Origin: Colias croceus
Taxonomy: Eukaryota; Arthropoda; Insecta; Lepidoptera; Pieridae
Length of the DNA stretch: 64,000 nucleotides
Assembly (NCBI RefSeq): GCF_905220415.1
Contig: NC_059546.1
Span: forward strand, 2,852,001-2,916,000
Direction of reading: 5' to 3'
Shown: positions 20,201 to 33,000 of the stretch, piece by piece
Numbering within the stretch: position 1 is the stretch's first letter
How the letters are laid out: each line of letters opens with the position of its first letter
The notes under the pieces: model-generated
Database searches by the model: none
Told to the model about the DNA's origin: nothing
Seen by the model: only the letters and a program-made list of their open reading frames with translations
Position numbers and translations under genes: made by a program

Positions 20201-21906
20201 TAAAATTTAACATACATTTAACCTAAATAGTTTTAATAATTTACTACAATTACTTGTCACAATATAATGTAAAGTAGGTATTTTGTCTAATAAATAATTT
20301 AATAAGAAATAATAACCTACAATTTGTAAATTACTTTGAAATGTTTGAGTTCTATTTTACATAAAATGTCCACTTTAAAAAGACAATAAGTAGTTTTGAT
20401 TAATGAACGTTATAAATAAATATTTAATTGAAATATGATCGAAAAATACAAGTTTTAGTTCAATAGTAGTGCACAAAGTAATAGTATAGTGATTGCGTAA
20501 ACTGGACATGGAGTAACGGCTAAATTCATAGAATAACGCCATTTTTTTCATATACCTATGTATAATAATTTATTTATATTAAAATGTAAAACAACCGAAT
20601 TTTGACAAAAGTATTGTATTATTAATAAACCTTTTAAGATCCAACTAAGTGTGGCTACAACAATAGTGCCCCAAAAAGCGCGAAATGTAGTTCTTAGTCC
20701 TTTATTTTGATTTATATTGACATGTAGGTGTAGGTTTTATAGATATAATATAAGGTGTTATATATCTTAATAAATATTTATTAACCGCACCTCATTTCAG
20801 GACACTTGAATGTTATAGGTATAATGAAATCTAATGGGTATTGGGTGTGCTATTTCTACTTTTGTCAAACTTCTTAACAATAAAATCTATTTATTGCTTT
20901 TGCTACCTAACTACTTAGGGCTACACTAATATAGCTATAAAAAAATTATGGCCAAAAATGTTTTCAAGATTGTCAAGCGATTAATTTTCTACGTTACAAA
21001 ACACACCAATTGGTCGTTTATAAAATTGATACCTAGTTAAGAGAACGAGACTAATATTAAGAAGACAATTTTAAATTTCACTAAAATTGTATAACTATTT
21101 TAAACGTGTTATTTTGCATGTTTTTATGACTCTAATCACTAAAGCGGTTTTCCTTATTGTTGTTATTTCATACTTAATTTCGATATCTTATATTTACGAG
21201 GAAGTTTAATTTTATTGATAAGCCAATTTAATATATTGCAATTTTGAGCACGCGTTATTATTATTCTTTATGTAATTTGTTCACGCATTTTTGGACGAAT
21301 TTACACATGTAGGTAAGTTAAGTTTGTCTCTGGGAGGTGTTTTACAATTTAATGTTATACCTTACGTGTAATCTTATCAATACACTATAACTATTACGCC
21401 GCGACTTTGAACTATATATTTATTGTGGCTTCCATAATTACTTAAAACATTAGAAAGAATTTAAAAACAACGAGGCTATTCCTAGGCCATTATATTGTCA
21501 TCTAAAACTTATCATTATTAAAAAATATTGTAAACTAATTGCACAATATCAATTTTAAATCCTTTCTAAATGTTAAACAATATTGCTTTATTTCCTTATT
21601 CTATTATTAAAAGCGTAAATGAGTCTACAAGTTTCCTTTTTGAACTACATTATTTGTTTGGAGGTAAAATGAAGTGAGAAAGATATGTTGTTCATAACTT
21701 TCGGCACCTTTCGGTTGATGTTTGTCAAAATCGATAGGTAATGTTTGTGGCTTTGATGCGTTTTTGTAATATTTATTGTTTAATCTTAGCAATAATATTT
21801 CTTGTAATTATCACTTAAATTAACGTATCTTAGATACTGGGACAGCCAACATTTCCAACAAACTGTCTATTCTATGGCGTAATAATAGTTTTTTCCATTT
21901 TTGACG

Positions 21907-21912
21907 TTTATT
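21907..21912 (-). promoter_or_regulatory. Possible poly(A) signal of PAQR4
   Basis: AATAAA on the minus strand about 150 bases past the stop codon at 22060. Confidence 0.4.
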
Positions 21913-22059
21913 TTTCGCTGTAAAAATGACAAACCTATACCGACAAGTATAACTTTATCATCTTTACTCATTATTGTTTAATTCTTAGTTATTTTGGTGA
22001 ATCGTGCTTGGATGAGTCGATTTGGTGAGGGAGGGAAGTCAGGCGAGCACCAACTACCG

Positions 22060-22125
22060 TCAGAGTTGGCGTAAGGGACTGCGGCAGTCCACACGCGACA
22101 TCCACGCAAGGTCTCGTGTTGTCAC
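22060..22125 (-). CDS. PAQR4: PAQR4 last exon
   Basis: Acceptor CTTTCAG, phase 0, 21 codons VTTRDLAWMSRVDCRSPLRQ plus Leu, then TGA. An overlapping longer frame in this exon (63 codons) is not the coding one because its phase does not match the preceding exon. Confidence 0.85.
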   Translation of the reverse strand: MTTRDLAWMSRVDCRSPLRQL

Positions 22126-24011
22126 CTGAAAGAAACAATACTATTTCAGCAAAAATCTTCCAATAACAGCTCTGCTGCATATAAAATTAATACTGAAGAA
22201 AATTGCATTCATTATTTTTAACAATGTTTAAATACCAATGCGAGCGAAGCCGTGGGCTGGGAAGGCTATTACCGAACAACGATGTCCCTTAATTTTTGTA
22301 TTCACTTATTTTAGTTTGCTGACAAATTCATTCATTCATTCTTTCATTCAACTTGTGGATCAGGAGCTCAGTAGAGTTAGATAAATTATTATTTTTTATA
22401 TCTAATTTATAATAAACATAAGAATATCATAAATTTTGTTCGTTTTGTTGACCGTATGCAATACAATTCCTATAATATCACAGAAAATATAAACAAAGAG
22501 AAATAAAAACTTTTTGGTTTTGTTTCTTCTTTACCTGGTGCATGGAGTACACAGCGAGCACAACCAGAACATGCATAATGTTATGAGAGTTCAAGCAGCG
22601 GTCCACTGAGCCGGGGAACCACTTCTCCGGGATGTGGAGGGCTCCGATCACTCCGCCTCCGAGGGACACTGCGTCCTGGAAACAAATTGTTCATATAAAG
22701 AGATTTTGTCTCTCTATCTCTTTAGATGGTTGAGTAAGTATCCGTTTCTATTGGTAACCCTATACATATTTCTTGATGGTAACAAAAACTGTGAGGAGAA
22801 GCCCTGCTTTCTTGTCCTTTTTTCTCATTCAGTCTAATGCTTACTATTATGTGGTGCATTGGACGACTGGATAAGTATTCAGATAAATTAGGATCCGCTT
22901 TTAGGTTCAATTTCTAAAATATTACGTGTAAATAAAGATTCCCCTAGAAATATTATATACTTAGTATTTTAATGAGTTTATCTAAGTTTGCTCTTGAAGC
23001 ACTTTTTACGCTCCCAGAGAAACCATATTGTTTGTCATTTTTATGAAAAGGTGAATAGATATCCATTAATATCCCAAATATTTCCTGCCTTTATAGGAAT
23101 TGCTGAAACTAGGTATTTGACGTTAGCAAAATAGTTATAATGTATGCTGATGTCGTCATCTGAATTCCTTTGCCTTCCTGTGACCCAAAACGCGATTTAA
23201 TTACGCGAATTATGTCCATTTACCTACGGTGCACAATTAGTTTCCCTAAGGGATTTGGTGGGATTTTGTGTAGGTATACATTTTGTTGTTCAAATAGTTT
23301 TTATATGCTTCCTCAAACAATTTAAGGAGAAGTTAAATTATAAAGTAAAAACCAGAGTCATTTTAAACAAGGCAAAACAAAAAGTAAATAACGATTTTTA
23401 ATCAATAAAAGTATACTAGTTTCTATTTTTATATTCTACCTTACAGAAATTCTGCAAAAGTTTTAAAAATCATCAGGGTATGTGTATCTAACATCTAGGT
23501 AAAATGGAAACTGCGACGACTTCCAATATGGAAAAATTTAGAACAGCATTAAACCGTGGCAATTACAGCAAATGCACACAATAAATAAAATTGATTCCAG
23601 TACATTAATTACCTCTGGTGCAAGTTCCTATAATGCACGATACACCTGACATATGCGGATATGACGTCATTGTATTTTCCCTTTGTGGTTTATATAGCAC
23701 GATCTATAGATTGCAGAGAACGTGATGGCATCTTCGTACACAAGAAGTTTTTGTTCGAAACCCTAATTCATTGAAATAATAATTACCTTCCTTACAACTA
23801 AATCTACCTTTCCCAGTAATCTAGAAAAAATAATTTTTATATCACTGGGTGTCTTCCTTATATTATATCAGAGTCAATATCGGAGAAAAACATCTATACA
23901 TATAATAAATCTGTAGAAGGGTCAATTCTGTACATTGAAAATATTGAAAAAATAAATACCAGGGGGTGTTACTGGATCGATACCAAACCCAAATATGTGA
24001 TTAAAAAAATT

Positions 24012-24060
<49 letters not shown>

Positions 24061-27000
24061 ATGTGAAGGCATCACGTGAAAACTAGCGGTTCGATTTCGA
24101 TGAAACTTGGTATAATTATACCTTATTATCCTGGGCGTAAAATAGGATACTTTTTATCCTGGAAAAATACGTAGAAAAAAATTAATCTTAATTTTTCAGT
24201 TTTATCCATAGACGTTGTTCCGTAGAACCGCGAACACACGTTGCGTATTATTATAGGCCTAGCCGTATTTGGGAATTGGGTCCAATAGATATTTATAAGT
24301 TGTTATTGTCAGAGGTAGGTACCTACTCTAAATGGAGAAATAAACCATCCACGCGAAGACCGACATCCGCGCGGACGGAGTCGCGGGCGGAAGCTAGTAT
24401 CTAATAATATAATTTTTAACATTGGTTTAAAATAATCAAATAAAGAAAACATAAAATAAAATAATGGAGCCAGTTACTGGCTGTTAAATTTACGCATATG
24501 TATGCGTTTATTTTCATAAGTGGTTTTGGTATGCCTAATACTGCCAAACATGAAGTTGACAAGGGTCCCGTATTCCTTACTCAGCGGGGCATTAAATTTG
24601 ATCAGTGAATACTAAACATTAGCCGAGTTGAGTCCCACCTGTTTCATTTTATGACGTCTCCTTAATATTTCATGACTTGCTTAATAATGGATGCTTCCCG
24701 CTACAGTGTTCGGGGATATTTTGGATTTTTAAAGGTCAAAAGATCGCTTGGGTGACTTTCCTTTGTAGTATTATATGGATTTACTTCAACTCATATTGTG
24801 AATTCTGATTCATGAATATTTGCTTCAAATTTATAAAATTTTCCTTTTGCCAGAGGACTGATGTAAGAATTTTTTATTCAATAGGCAATATAAAGATTCT
24901 CTAGTTAATAAAACGTTTATCAAGTATACTTTTCTGTTATTAATTGAATCAACAAATATCTTTCAATCCTAACATATAACTAAACATAAAATAGTTCGTA
25001 TTCAGAGAACGGAACGATTTTAACAACACTTAAGAGTTGGTGTATCGAGGAGAGCAGCAACTTCACTCCAATTAAAACTGTTACGTAAAGTTCTGGTTAG
25101 AACTTTGTATTCATAATGTATGATGCAGAGGATCTTTTCATTTTATCTTACTATAATATATAAAGTTAATATAAAGCCAAAATTAATTGTAAGTTAAGTT
25201 AATAGTATAAAGGCATTGATTTAATCTTATGATCTTATATGTCTTCATAAGTCTAATCTTTTATTTGTAAAATTAATTATTAATTAAAAATAATAGATAT
25301 GAAGATTTATAATATTTACTAGCATAGGTAAGTAATTTCTAGAAGGTTTGTGTATGTGTTAAGTGTATGTTCAACTATTAACAAAATAAATTGTAACAGT
25401 ATCGTCACGTAGATATCTTTGCTAACTATATTTTATTATTATTAAACATACATACATACAATAATTACAATTACAATTTATTACAATAGGTATACAATTA
25501 ATATTCATATAAAAGTATATAAATAAAAAGGCTACCAAAACAATTATTTATATCATCAACCAAATTTCGTTTCGCTCAATTGTATAATCTTAAATAATTC
25601 GGATAATAAACTATACAGAGTTGTTAATTCGATTCAACGGTTTTATATAATATCAGTTTAATTAAGATATTAGTTATTTTATTGCCGTTTCAGACTGAAC
25701 TGTAAACTTTTTCAATTTATTTTCCGTTCGTCGATTTCAATGAATTTAAAAGTACATTCAATTTCCAATTTTACTTTAAAAATTTAGTTCGTGACCTACT
25801 TCATTAAATCGACATCAATTAGGTTAAAATTTTGCATATAAAAGAAGAATAATAGTTATTAAAAAATGAGTTTATAATTTTTCATCCGAAAGAAGAAAAT
25901 TCAGGTCTTTTTTAACTTTTATACCTTAATAATAATTTGAGTTCGAACTTGTAAGAGGAAAGTATTAATTACCTATATTTCAATTAAGAGCAGTTTGGTT
26001 CAGTAAGTATGTGCAAGTTGGATATTTTTGGTGTATTTTAAATTATGTCTGAAGAATATTTTACTATATGACCTTTTTGTTAAGATACCAACTCTGAAAT
26101 ATTAAATATAATAAGTCAAAAAGACGTGTGGCACACGGGAACTGTCGCGGTAAAGCTATTACAGCATGCCTGCAAGCCACACCTCCGAGCCCGTCGGAGT
26201 GGGGAGCGTGAGGTTTTTTCGTTACGGAATTTCTCGATTCGGTCCCCGCGCTCAAGGCCCGCGATAGAAGCTATGCAATAGCTTAAAAACCTTTTCGTAG
26301 TGACTCTAGTTCTGGGAAGTACATTTGGGCGGTTGCTTCGTTTTTATATTTTACAAGGTGACTGAGCTCTTTCGTTTGTGTTAATATGAATTTTCGGTAA
26401 TAATGTCAGGTAATATAATAGACACCACATGCCATAATTCATTTTAAACAAACAGTAGTTAGCACACCTCGTTACCGCACCTTCATTGGGGATATTAAAG
26501 TGAACTATATTTACAGTACTATGACGTTCCACATTTACGTCATCAGGGGTTATACCCACAGAACAGTAAGAACAAAAGTTATACCATATCAACAAAGAGA
26601 TGATCTTCTTTATCCTTTTCCCTATTCTATTTATATGTATGCTAAGACCCGATTTTCCGAAGTTGTTGAAGTGTGTGAATTAGTCAGATCCGAGATTCTA
26701 AATAGACATGTTCTCTTGTACCTATTTGCTAGAACGCGTCATAGTCTATTCATTTTTAAGTACCAAAACGCAAATTTACCGATTTAGCGATAGTTTATTT
26801 GTCTCAATGATGATATCGGGGTTTTGACTATGAGTAACACACATTCAATCGTTTAGATGAGTAAAAGCTAATTTATAACAGTGACAAACAATTCTCTACA
26901 TCAGTAAGAACTGTAACAACACACTAAACATTCTCATGAATCTAGTTTTCAATCAATACCTACACAAAAAAGACGACATGTAGTGTTTAGATCATTACCA

Positions 27001-30000
27001 AATATGAAGTGCATGGTGAACTCGGGTTATGTAAGGGTCTTCAAAGGGTAAGGTCGAAATGGTTTGGCTCTCCGCCAGCCGGGGGTCCCGTGACTGTTCC
27101 TCCTTATTGGTTCACTGAACTACACTACGTAACTGTTGACCTCATTCTGTCCACACATCAATACTTATGTAACAATGCGGTTTACAGCCTTTGTAATGAG
27201 TAAAAATATATTGAAGTGAAACTTTTTTATCGGGGTTGGAAAAAAATTTAGTGTAACATTTTTCCGTTACGCGCCATCTTTTTCTTATCCCTACCACGCG
27301 TGATTGTATTTCTGTAAAGTTGCATATAGTAAATTATTTTATGAAAAATAAGGTCATAAAGAAGTTTCACTTCATACGTGTGTACACTAGTACACGCACA
27401 CATTTTTTTTTACTTTTGTTACAAGTCAGTTCCCTGTGCATTTTTCTTATGTATTTACTAACACAAAACGTATGATTTTTAAATATATAAGAAATAAAGA
27501 AATACGTGGGCCACACTGAAAGTTTTGCGTAACTAATAAACAAAACAATTTATTTGTCCAATATTATATTTACTACTTTTTAAAGTATTCTCCGTTACAT
27601 TTAAAACACTTTTTCATCCGTTCAAAACATTTCTGGAAACATGAGGACCATTGGTCTGAGGGTATGTTTTCTGCGTGCTGTTTGAAAGCAACCACGGCCT
27701 CTTCTGGCCTCGTAAATGTCGAACCACTCATTGAATCATAGATTTTTGGGAAAAGGAAGAAATCGCAAGGTTCTAGGTTAGGACTGCGTGCGGCATGAGT
27801 CATGTGCTCTATGTTTTCAGTAGCCAAAAATGACTTTGTTTTGTTCGCGGTGTGCGCCGAAGCACTGTCATGGTGCAACAAGATGCGACTTCTAGGTCGC
27901 TTTTCTCTTATTTTTTCTAAGACATTGGGCAAAAAATAGTGGTGTACCACTCGGCATTAACAGTCTTTTGTTACTCAAGTGGGATAGTGCAGACAGGATT
28001 CGTCTAAGAGAAAAATAATGCAATCATTTGTTTGCCAACCCTTCTCGCCTGCCTCAATTTGGTTGGTTTGCTGTCACTTTCAAACACCCACAAAGAATAT
28101 TGGTGTTTTCTTTCTGGAATATAACCATATATACATATTTCATGTCCTGTCACGATATTATACACGGCATTAGAATGTCCGTAATTGTACTTTAATTGCA
28201 TTTCTTAACACCAATCTACTCGATGTCGTTTTTGTTCTGGAGTGAGTTTGGGAGCAATTCACCGGCAACCAAGCTTCCTAACTTTGAAATGTTCATGTAA
28301 AATTTTCTGAATTTGTCTCATACCAATCCCCAGATGTCCTCGAATCTCCTAATAAGTGATATGGCAATTTTCTTAAATTAGTCGTCTGATGGTAGCCATA
28401 TTTTCCTCCGTGATCGCAGTTGAGGGTCGACCTTCACGACTTTCATCATGAAGAGAAACACGGCCGCGATGAAATTCAGCATATCAATGCCTTACAGTGC
28501 TCAAATAAGGTGCTTCCCTCCCAAAAGTATTTTGAAGGCGTGCAGTGCAAGCTTTCGGAGAAAACGAACTTTTAAAATCATCAAAAATCATCGCCCTAAA
28601 ATTGTTTCGTGTTAGTTCCGTTTTTGCTACGGACAACGGACTTCAACTTGAGATAAAAAAAAATTGACACGAGCTTCCAGCCAAATTTTTTTTTCCTCAA
28701 CTTATGAGACTTCATAGGTTAAAAAAATATAACATTCAAAATTCAAACATTTATGGGTGGCTAGAAACGCAAAACTTTTAGTGTGCACTAGGTATCTCAT
28801 TGATAATGAACAGTCAATTAAATTTACAATAACTTTTTCGTTGAAATTTTAAGTTAAACTGAATGAAAGCTTAACCTTAAATTACTTTTGGATATTGAAA
28901 GCGTGGGTAGAGCTATTAGCATTTAATTTTATCAAAAAGAAATAAAACTCGAAAGTTGAATTGAACGAGAAAGTCTTTATCAATACAATATAGTACTAAT
29001 TACTTTTCTTAAAATTATAGGGGAGCAATGATTCATCTAAAGTAGGTAAATTAGGACAATTTATTTTATATAGTCTAGTACTAGTCTATTTATTTTATAT
29101 ATTTACTCTTGTATTTTTTTTATTTATTGGTGCACAATACAGTATTTTTGTTTGTTTGTTGTTGTAGGACGTTTTTGTTGCTACTGTTTCCAAAATTATT
29201 AACTTACCTACCTGAATTATATAGGATATTTAACTTACTTTAGAAATATGAAATAAACATTACATTCTACAAACTATAACTCTTTATCCTTTTAATCTTA
29301 ATGGAATTTAAATTCATAATATGTCCTAAAGCGAATTTTATGAAGACGAATGCTTCATAAAACTTGCATGAGATAAATCGCGCATCTTTATAGTTCAACT
29401 AGATTGATGATTTTCAGCATTTGATTTTTAATGTTTTTTGTAAATCATTGGTAAAATGTTGTTTATGATTTTCAAACTGTACTCGTTTTGTTTTTTCTTT
29501 TCCAAGAGAAAGGCCAAGGAACATTCTACTAGTGACTTCTTAGCGTAATAGCGTTCATTTTCTTATGCATTTTTTGGAATGTCCTACATTATTATATAGT
29601 ATATCCATTTATTTACCTGTAAGAAGACATGCAGGATAGCATGTGGGTCGCCGCCCCCGACCCGGGCCGCTCTTGCGCCGGCCAGCAGTAACCGCATGCA
29701 AAACGGGGCGGCGAAGCATAGTCGCCGCTCCCATGGTGACCATGCTCGCATTGCCTGCAAGAAGCAACATTATAGAACCTGTTTTCATAATTCGTGTTAT
29801 AGTTTTTGGTCTAGAGACGTGTGAATGTGTGTTTTGAGCACTTTCAAACATTCTTTGTACCTACATACATATTTGTTCATATTAAGCGGTGGTATAAATA
29901 TTTAAATTATTTAATAATACGATAAATTATGAAGAAAATGAGCCCACATTACAGATTCTGTTTTTTTTGCAAGTAGGTAATAAGTCTTCTGTATTTTACC

Positions 30001-33000
30001 AGACAGGGTATTTTTATTTATTAGTCTTCGGGTATGGAAATGCAGTTCTCATCTTAAACAGTTGACAAACTTTGCATCATTAATGCTTTTGACATTATAC
30101 TATTGACATCCTTTAATTTTATTAAAAAAAAAAAGATTTAAATCAATTTGCTTGTTGTGATTGTTTCAAATTAATCCTGAATTTGTTGATTTGTCTAATG
30201 CTACAAAGAAATTAGGAGGAAAACAGGATACAGTTTCTTTAGATTTCCTTATAACAATTATACAATAGTTAATGCCCTTTATTACCGTAAATACATGGTA
30301 AATACCAGTAAATACCCAATGATTACTTTCTATATACGTTGCAGATGTCAGCTTGCATTCACTTATGACGCAAGTTAGTTCCAACTTGTTTTAATATAAT
30401 TATTACTGTTTATTTTTACTTTCCCAAGTGCAATGAAGAGTTAAACTCAATTATCTTGAACTCTGGGCCATTTAGCAGTTTTCCTTTGATAAAGTATCTT
30501 CAAAGGCTAGGAAGTAATCAACTTATCAGCTGAGCTTAATCGAATCTTTGTTGGTATTTACCTATTGCTGTTTAATGTCAGGTTTTCATTTTACAAGGAA
30601 GAAAGGTTAAAGGTCATTACGATATTTAATTTACAAAAAATCTGCTGGTTTCCAAATCTGGATGTTCTTGATATTTTTTTAGTAGGTAATAAGTAGGTAG
30701 GTACATAAAGGACATGTTTTATTTTAATCAATCTCTATGAATAGTTACATGTAACTAAATTATTTTATATTTAAGGAAAAATATTGAGATAGGCAAAAAC
30801 ATCTGATATGATAAGATTTGATTGATAAAAATACATGTTTTTTGAACAATAAACATAAATAATGTTATCCTAATACGAGGTGCTTTTAAAAATTAAAATG
30901 CCAGAATGAACGTCATTGTTTGATACATACGTGATACGTCATAATATTTTGTCGATACAGATTTTTTGTTATTGTGAATCTTTGTGAATATGAATATTTT
31001 CAAATGGTAATTGTTTAATTGCTACATCCGGAATGATTTTTTCCAGATTATAATTACATAATAGTTCATCAGTTAAGAGGATTTAAAAAAAGAGCGTGAG
31101 CGAACACACATGTCAGAAGTGAAACTTCTTTGGCAAGATTCAAAGATAGATAGAAATCGTCGCCTTACTGCTTGACGTGACGGTATTGCCATGACGCGAC
31201 CTTGAAATTTTACTCTCAACGCGCCTAAAGAAGTTTCACTTCGATAAACTTCGGCACATTGGTATTTGGTATATATAATGTAGGACCAATACAACCGAAA
31301 GGAACTGGGTTTGATTACCACTGGAAAAAAGCTATAGGTAGAAGATCAAGAAAATTGACCGGTGTAACAGATACCTATCATATTATGCATTTGGCCGTAA
31401 TCCCAAAAAGGGACACGGGGCTTAACCATATTTCAGTATGTCGGTTTGTCCAAATACCCCGTTAAATTGAAAACAATATTAATATTAATCTCAAAAGTTC
31501 TTTTTTTATTCCGTCTACGTCAGAACCGTGACGAAAAGTGGACATGACGATTGCGATCGAAGAAACCCGTTCCAATTTATTTTCAGATATACTTTGTATG
31601 ACGTCATTTCGTGCTAAAATTTTCGGTAATTTTGGTCTAAGGAATTCCTTCTTCCTTCTTTACTTCCTTCCTGTTTAATAAGATTGTATGAAAGTTTAAT
31701 TATACCTTTCCCTTTAAAATACTCGACTCATAATTATTATGAGTTAAACATTCAAAAGTTTCAAAATTTCTCATTACGGAAGTTTTGATATATCCGATAA
31801 CTTTTGTAAGCATACAGGAATAATAATGTATCATATTTTCTATTATAATTCCACATCGATTAAGTATATCAGTAGGATATTAAGAAAAATAAATACCTTG
31901 TACAATCCTAGAAGGCTTCCAAGGCTATACACAGCGAGAGCGGCGTATCGTAACGGTGCCGGGGCGCAGTATACCGTCGCTGTTACCATAGGAATCGCTC
32001 CTGTTAACAAAACATAACATTATTTTTAAGAAAAATACGTATCAGTTAAATCTAAATTATCTATATACTAGTATTATAAAGCTGAAGAGTTTGTTTGATT
32101 GTTTGTTTGAAGGCGCTAATCTCGTGAACTACTGGTCCGATTTGAAAAATTATTTCGGTGTTAGATAGCCCATTTATCGAGGAAGGCTATATGCTATATT
32201 TCATCACGCTAAGACCAACAGGAGCGTAGCAATGCGGGTGAAACCGCGGGGAACAGCTAGTACGGTACAATGCATGTTACCCAAAAACGCATGTTGATTT
32301 GTTTGGAAAACGTATATTAAAAAAAATTACCTATATGTAAAATAAAAGTGACCTATAATTCCACAGATCTTCGATGATGGTAAAGATAGAATTAACTAAG
32401 TTTACTTACATTATATAATTAATGAAGTTTAAAGTTTACTAAAATAATAATATGTAAACAGTTAATCTAACTTCTTTAATCATAATATTATAAAGCTGAA
32501 GAGTTTGTTTGTTTGAACGCGCTAATTACGGGAATACTGATCTGATTTGAAAATTTTTTTGCTTGTTAAATAGCCCATTTATTGAGAAAGCGGAGCAATG
32601 CGGGTAAAACCGCGGGTCAAAGCTAGTGTTTTACATGCTCTGTTATTAACGATAAAATTTATTTATAGACGATTATAACTCACTACGATATCGGAGACCC
32701 CCTTATGAGATTAAAAAATATTATACTGTGTATTCGCAGAATTTTATGAAATCAATAGATGTACCTACTTTGCGTATTATCAGTAACTGGGATTTTCATA
32801 AAATAATAATTACAAATACAGAAATTAAATTGTTGAGGATAATCTATACTAATATTATAAAGCTGAAGAGTTCGTTTGTTTGCTTGTTTGTTTGAACGCG
32901 CTAATCTCGGGAACTACTGCGGTCCGATTTGAAAAATTATTTCGGTGTTTGATAGCCCTTTTATCGAGAAAGAAAACTATATAACATCACGCTACGGTCA

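Larger units (their letters stand above)
13151..22059. other. Intergenic region between protease and PAQR4 genes
   Basis: About 8.9 kb without a gene that I can support. It holds Helitron-like copies (13864-14033, 15181-15440, 15450-15775), two MITEs (16915-17084, 17102-17280) and otherwise plain AT-rich DNA. Confidence 0.55.
22676..29616. other. PAQR4 intron, 6.9 kb, no other gene seen
   Basis: Contains a Helitron-like copy (23893-24398), a GC-rich repeat (26117-26284), a short MITE (27222-27372) and the mariner (27512-28786). A GC-richer patch at 27005-27160 has an open frame without recognisable protein features. Confidence 0.55.

Noticed and set aside
27009..27203. 64-codon open frame in a GC-richer patch
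   Set aside because: No domain, no splice signals that fit a neighbour; the composition shift alone is not enough.
31073..31321. 82-codon minus-strand open frame
   Set aside because: It runs through the MITE at 31113-31238 and unrelated flanks; a chance frame.
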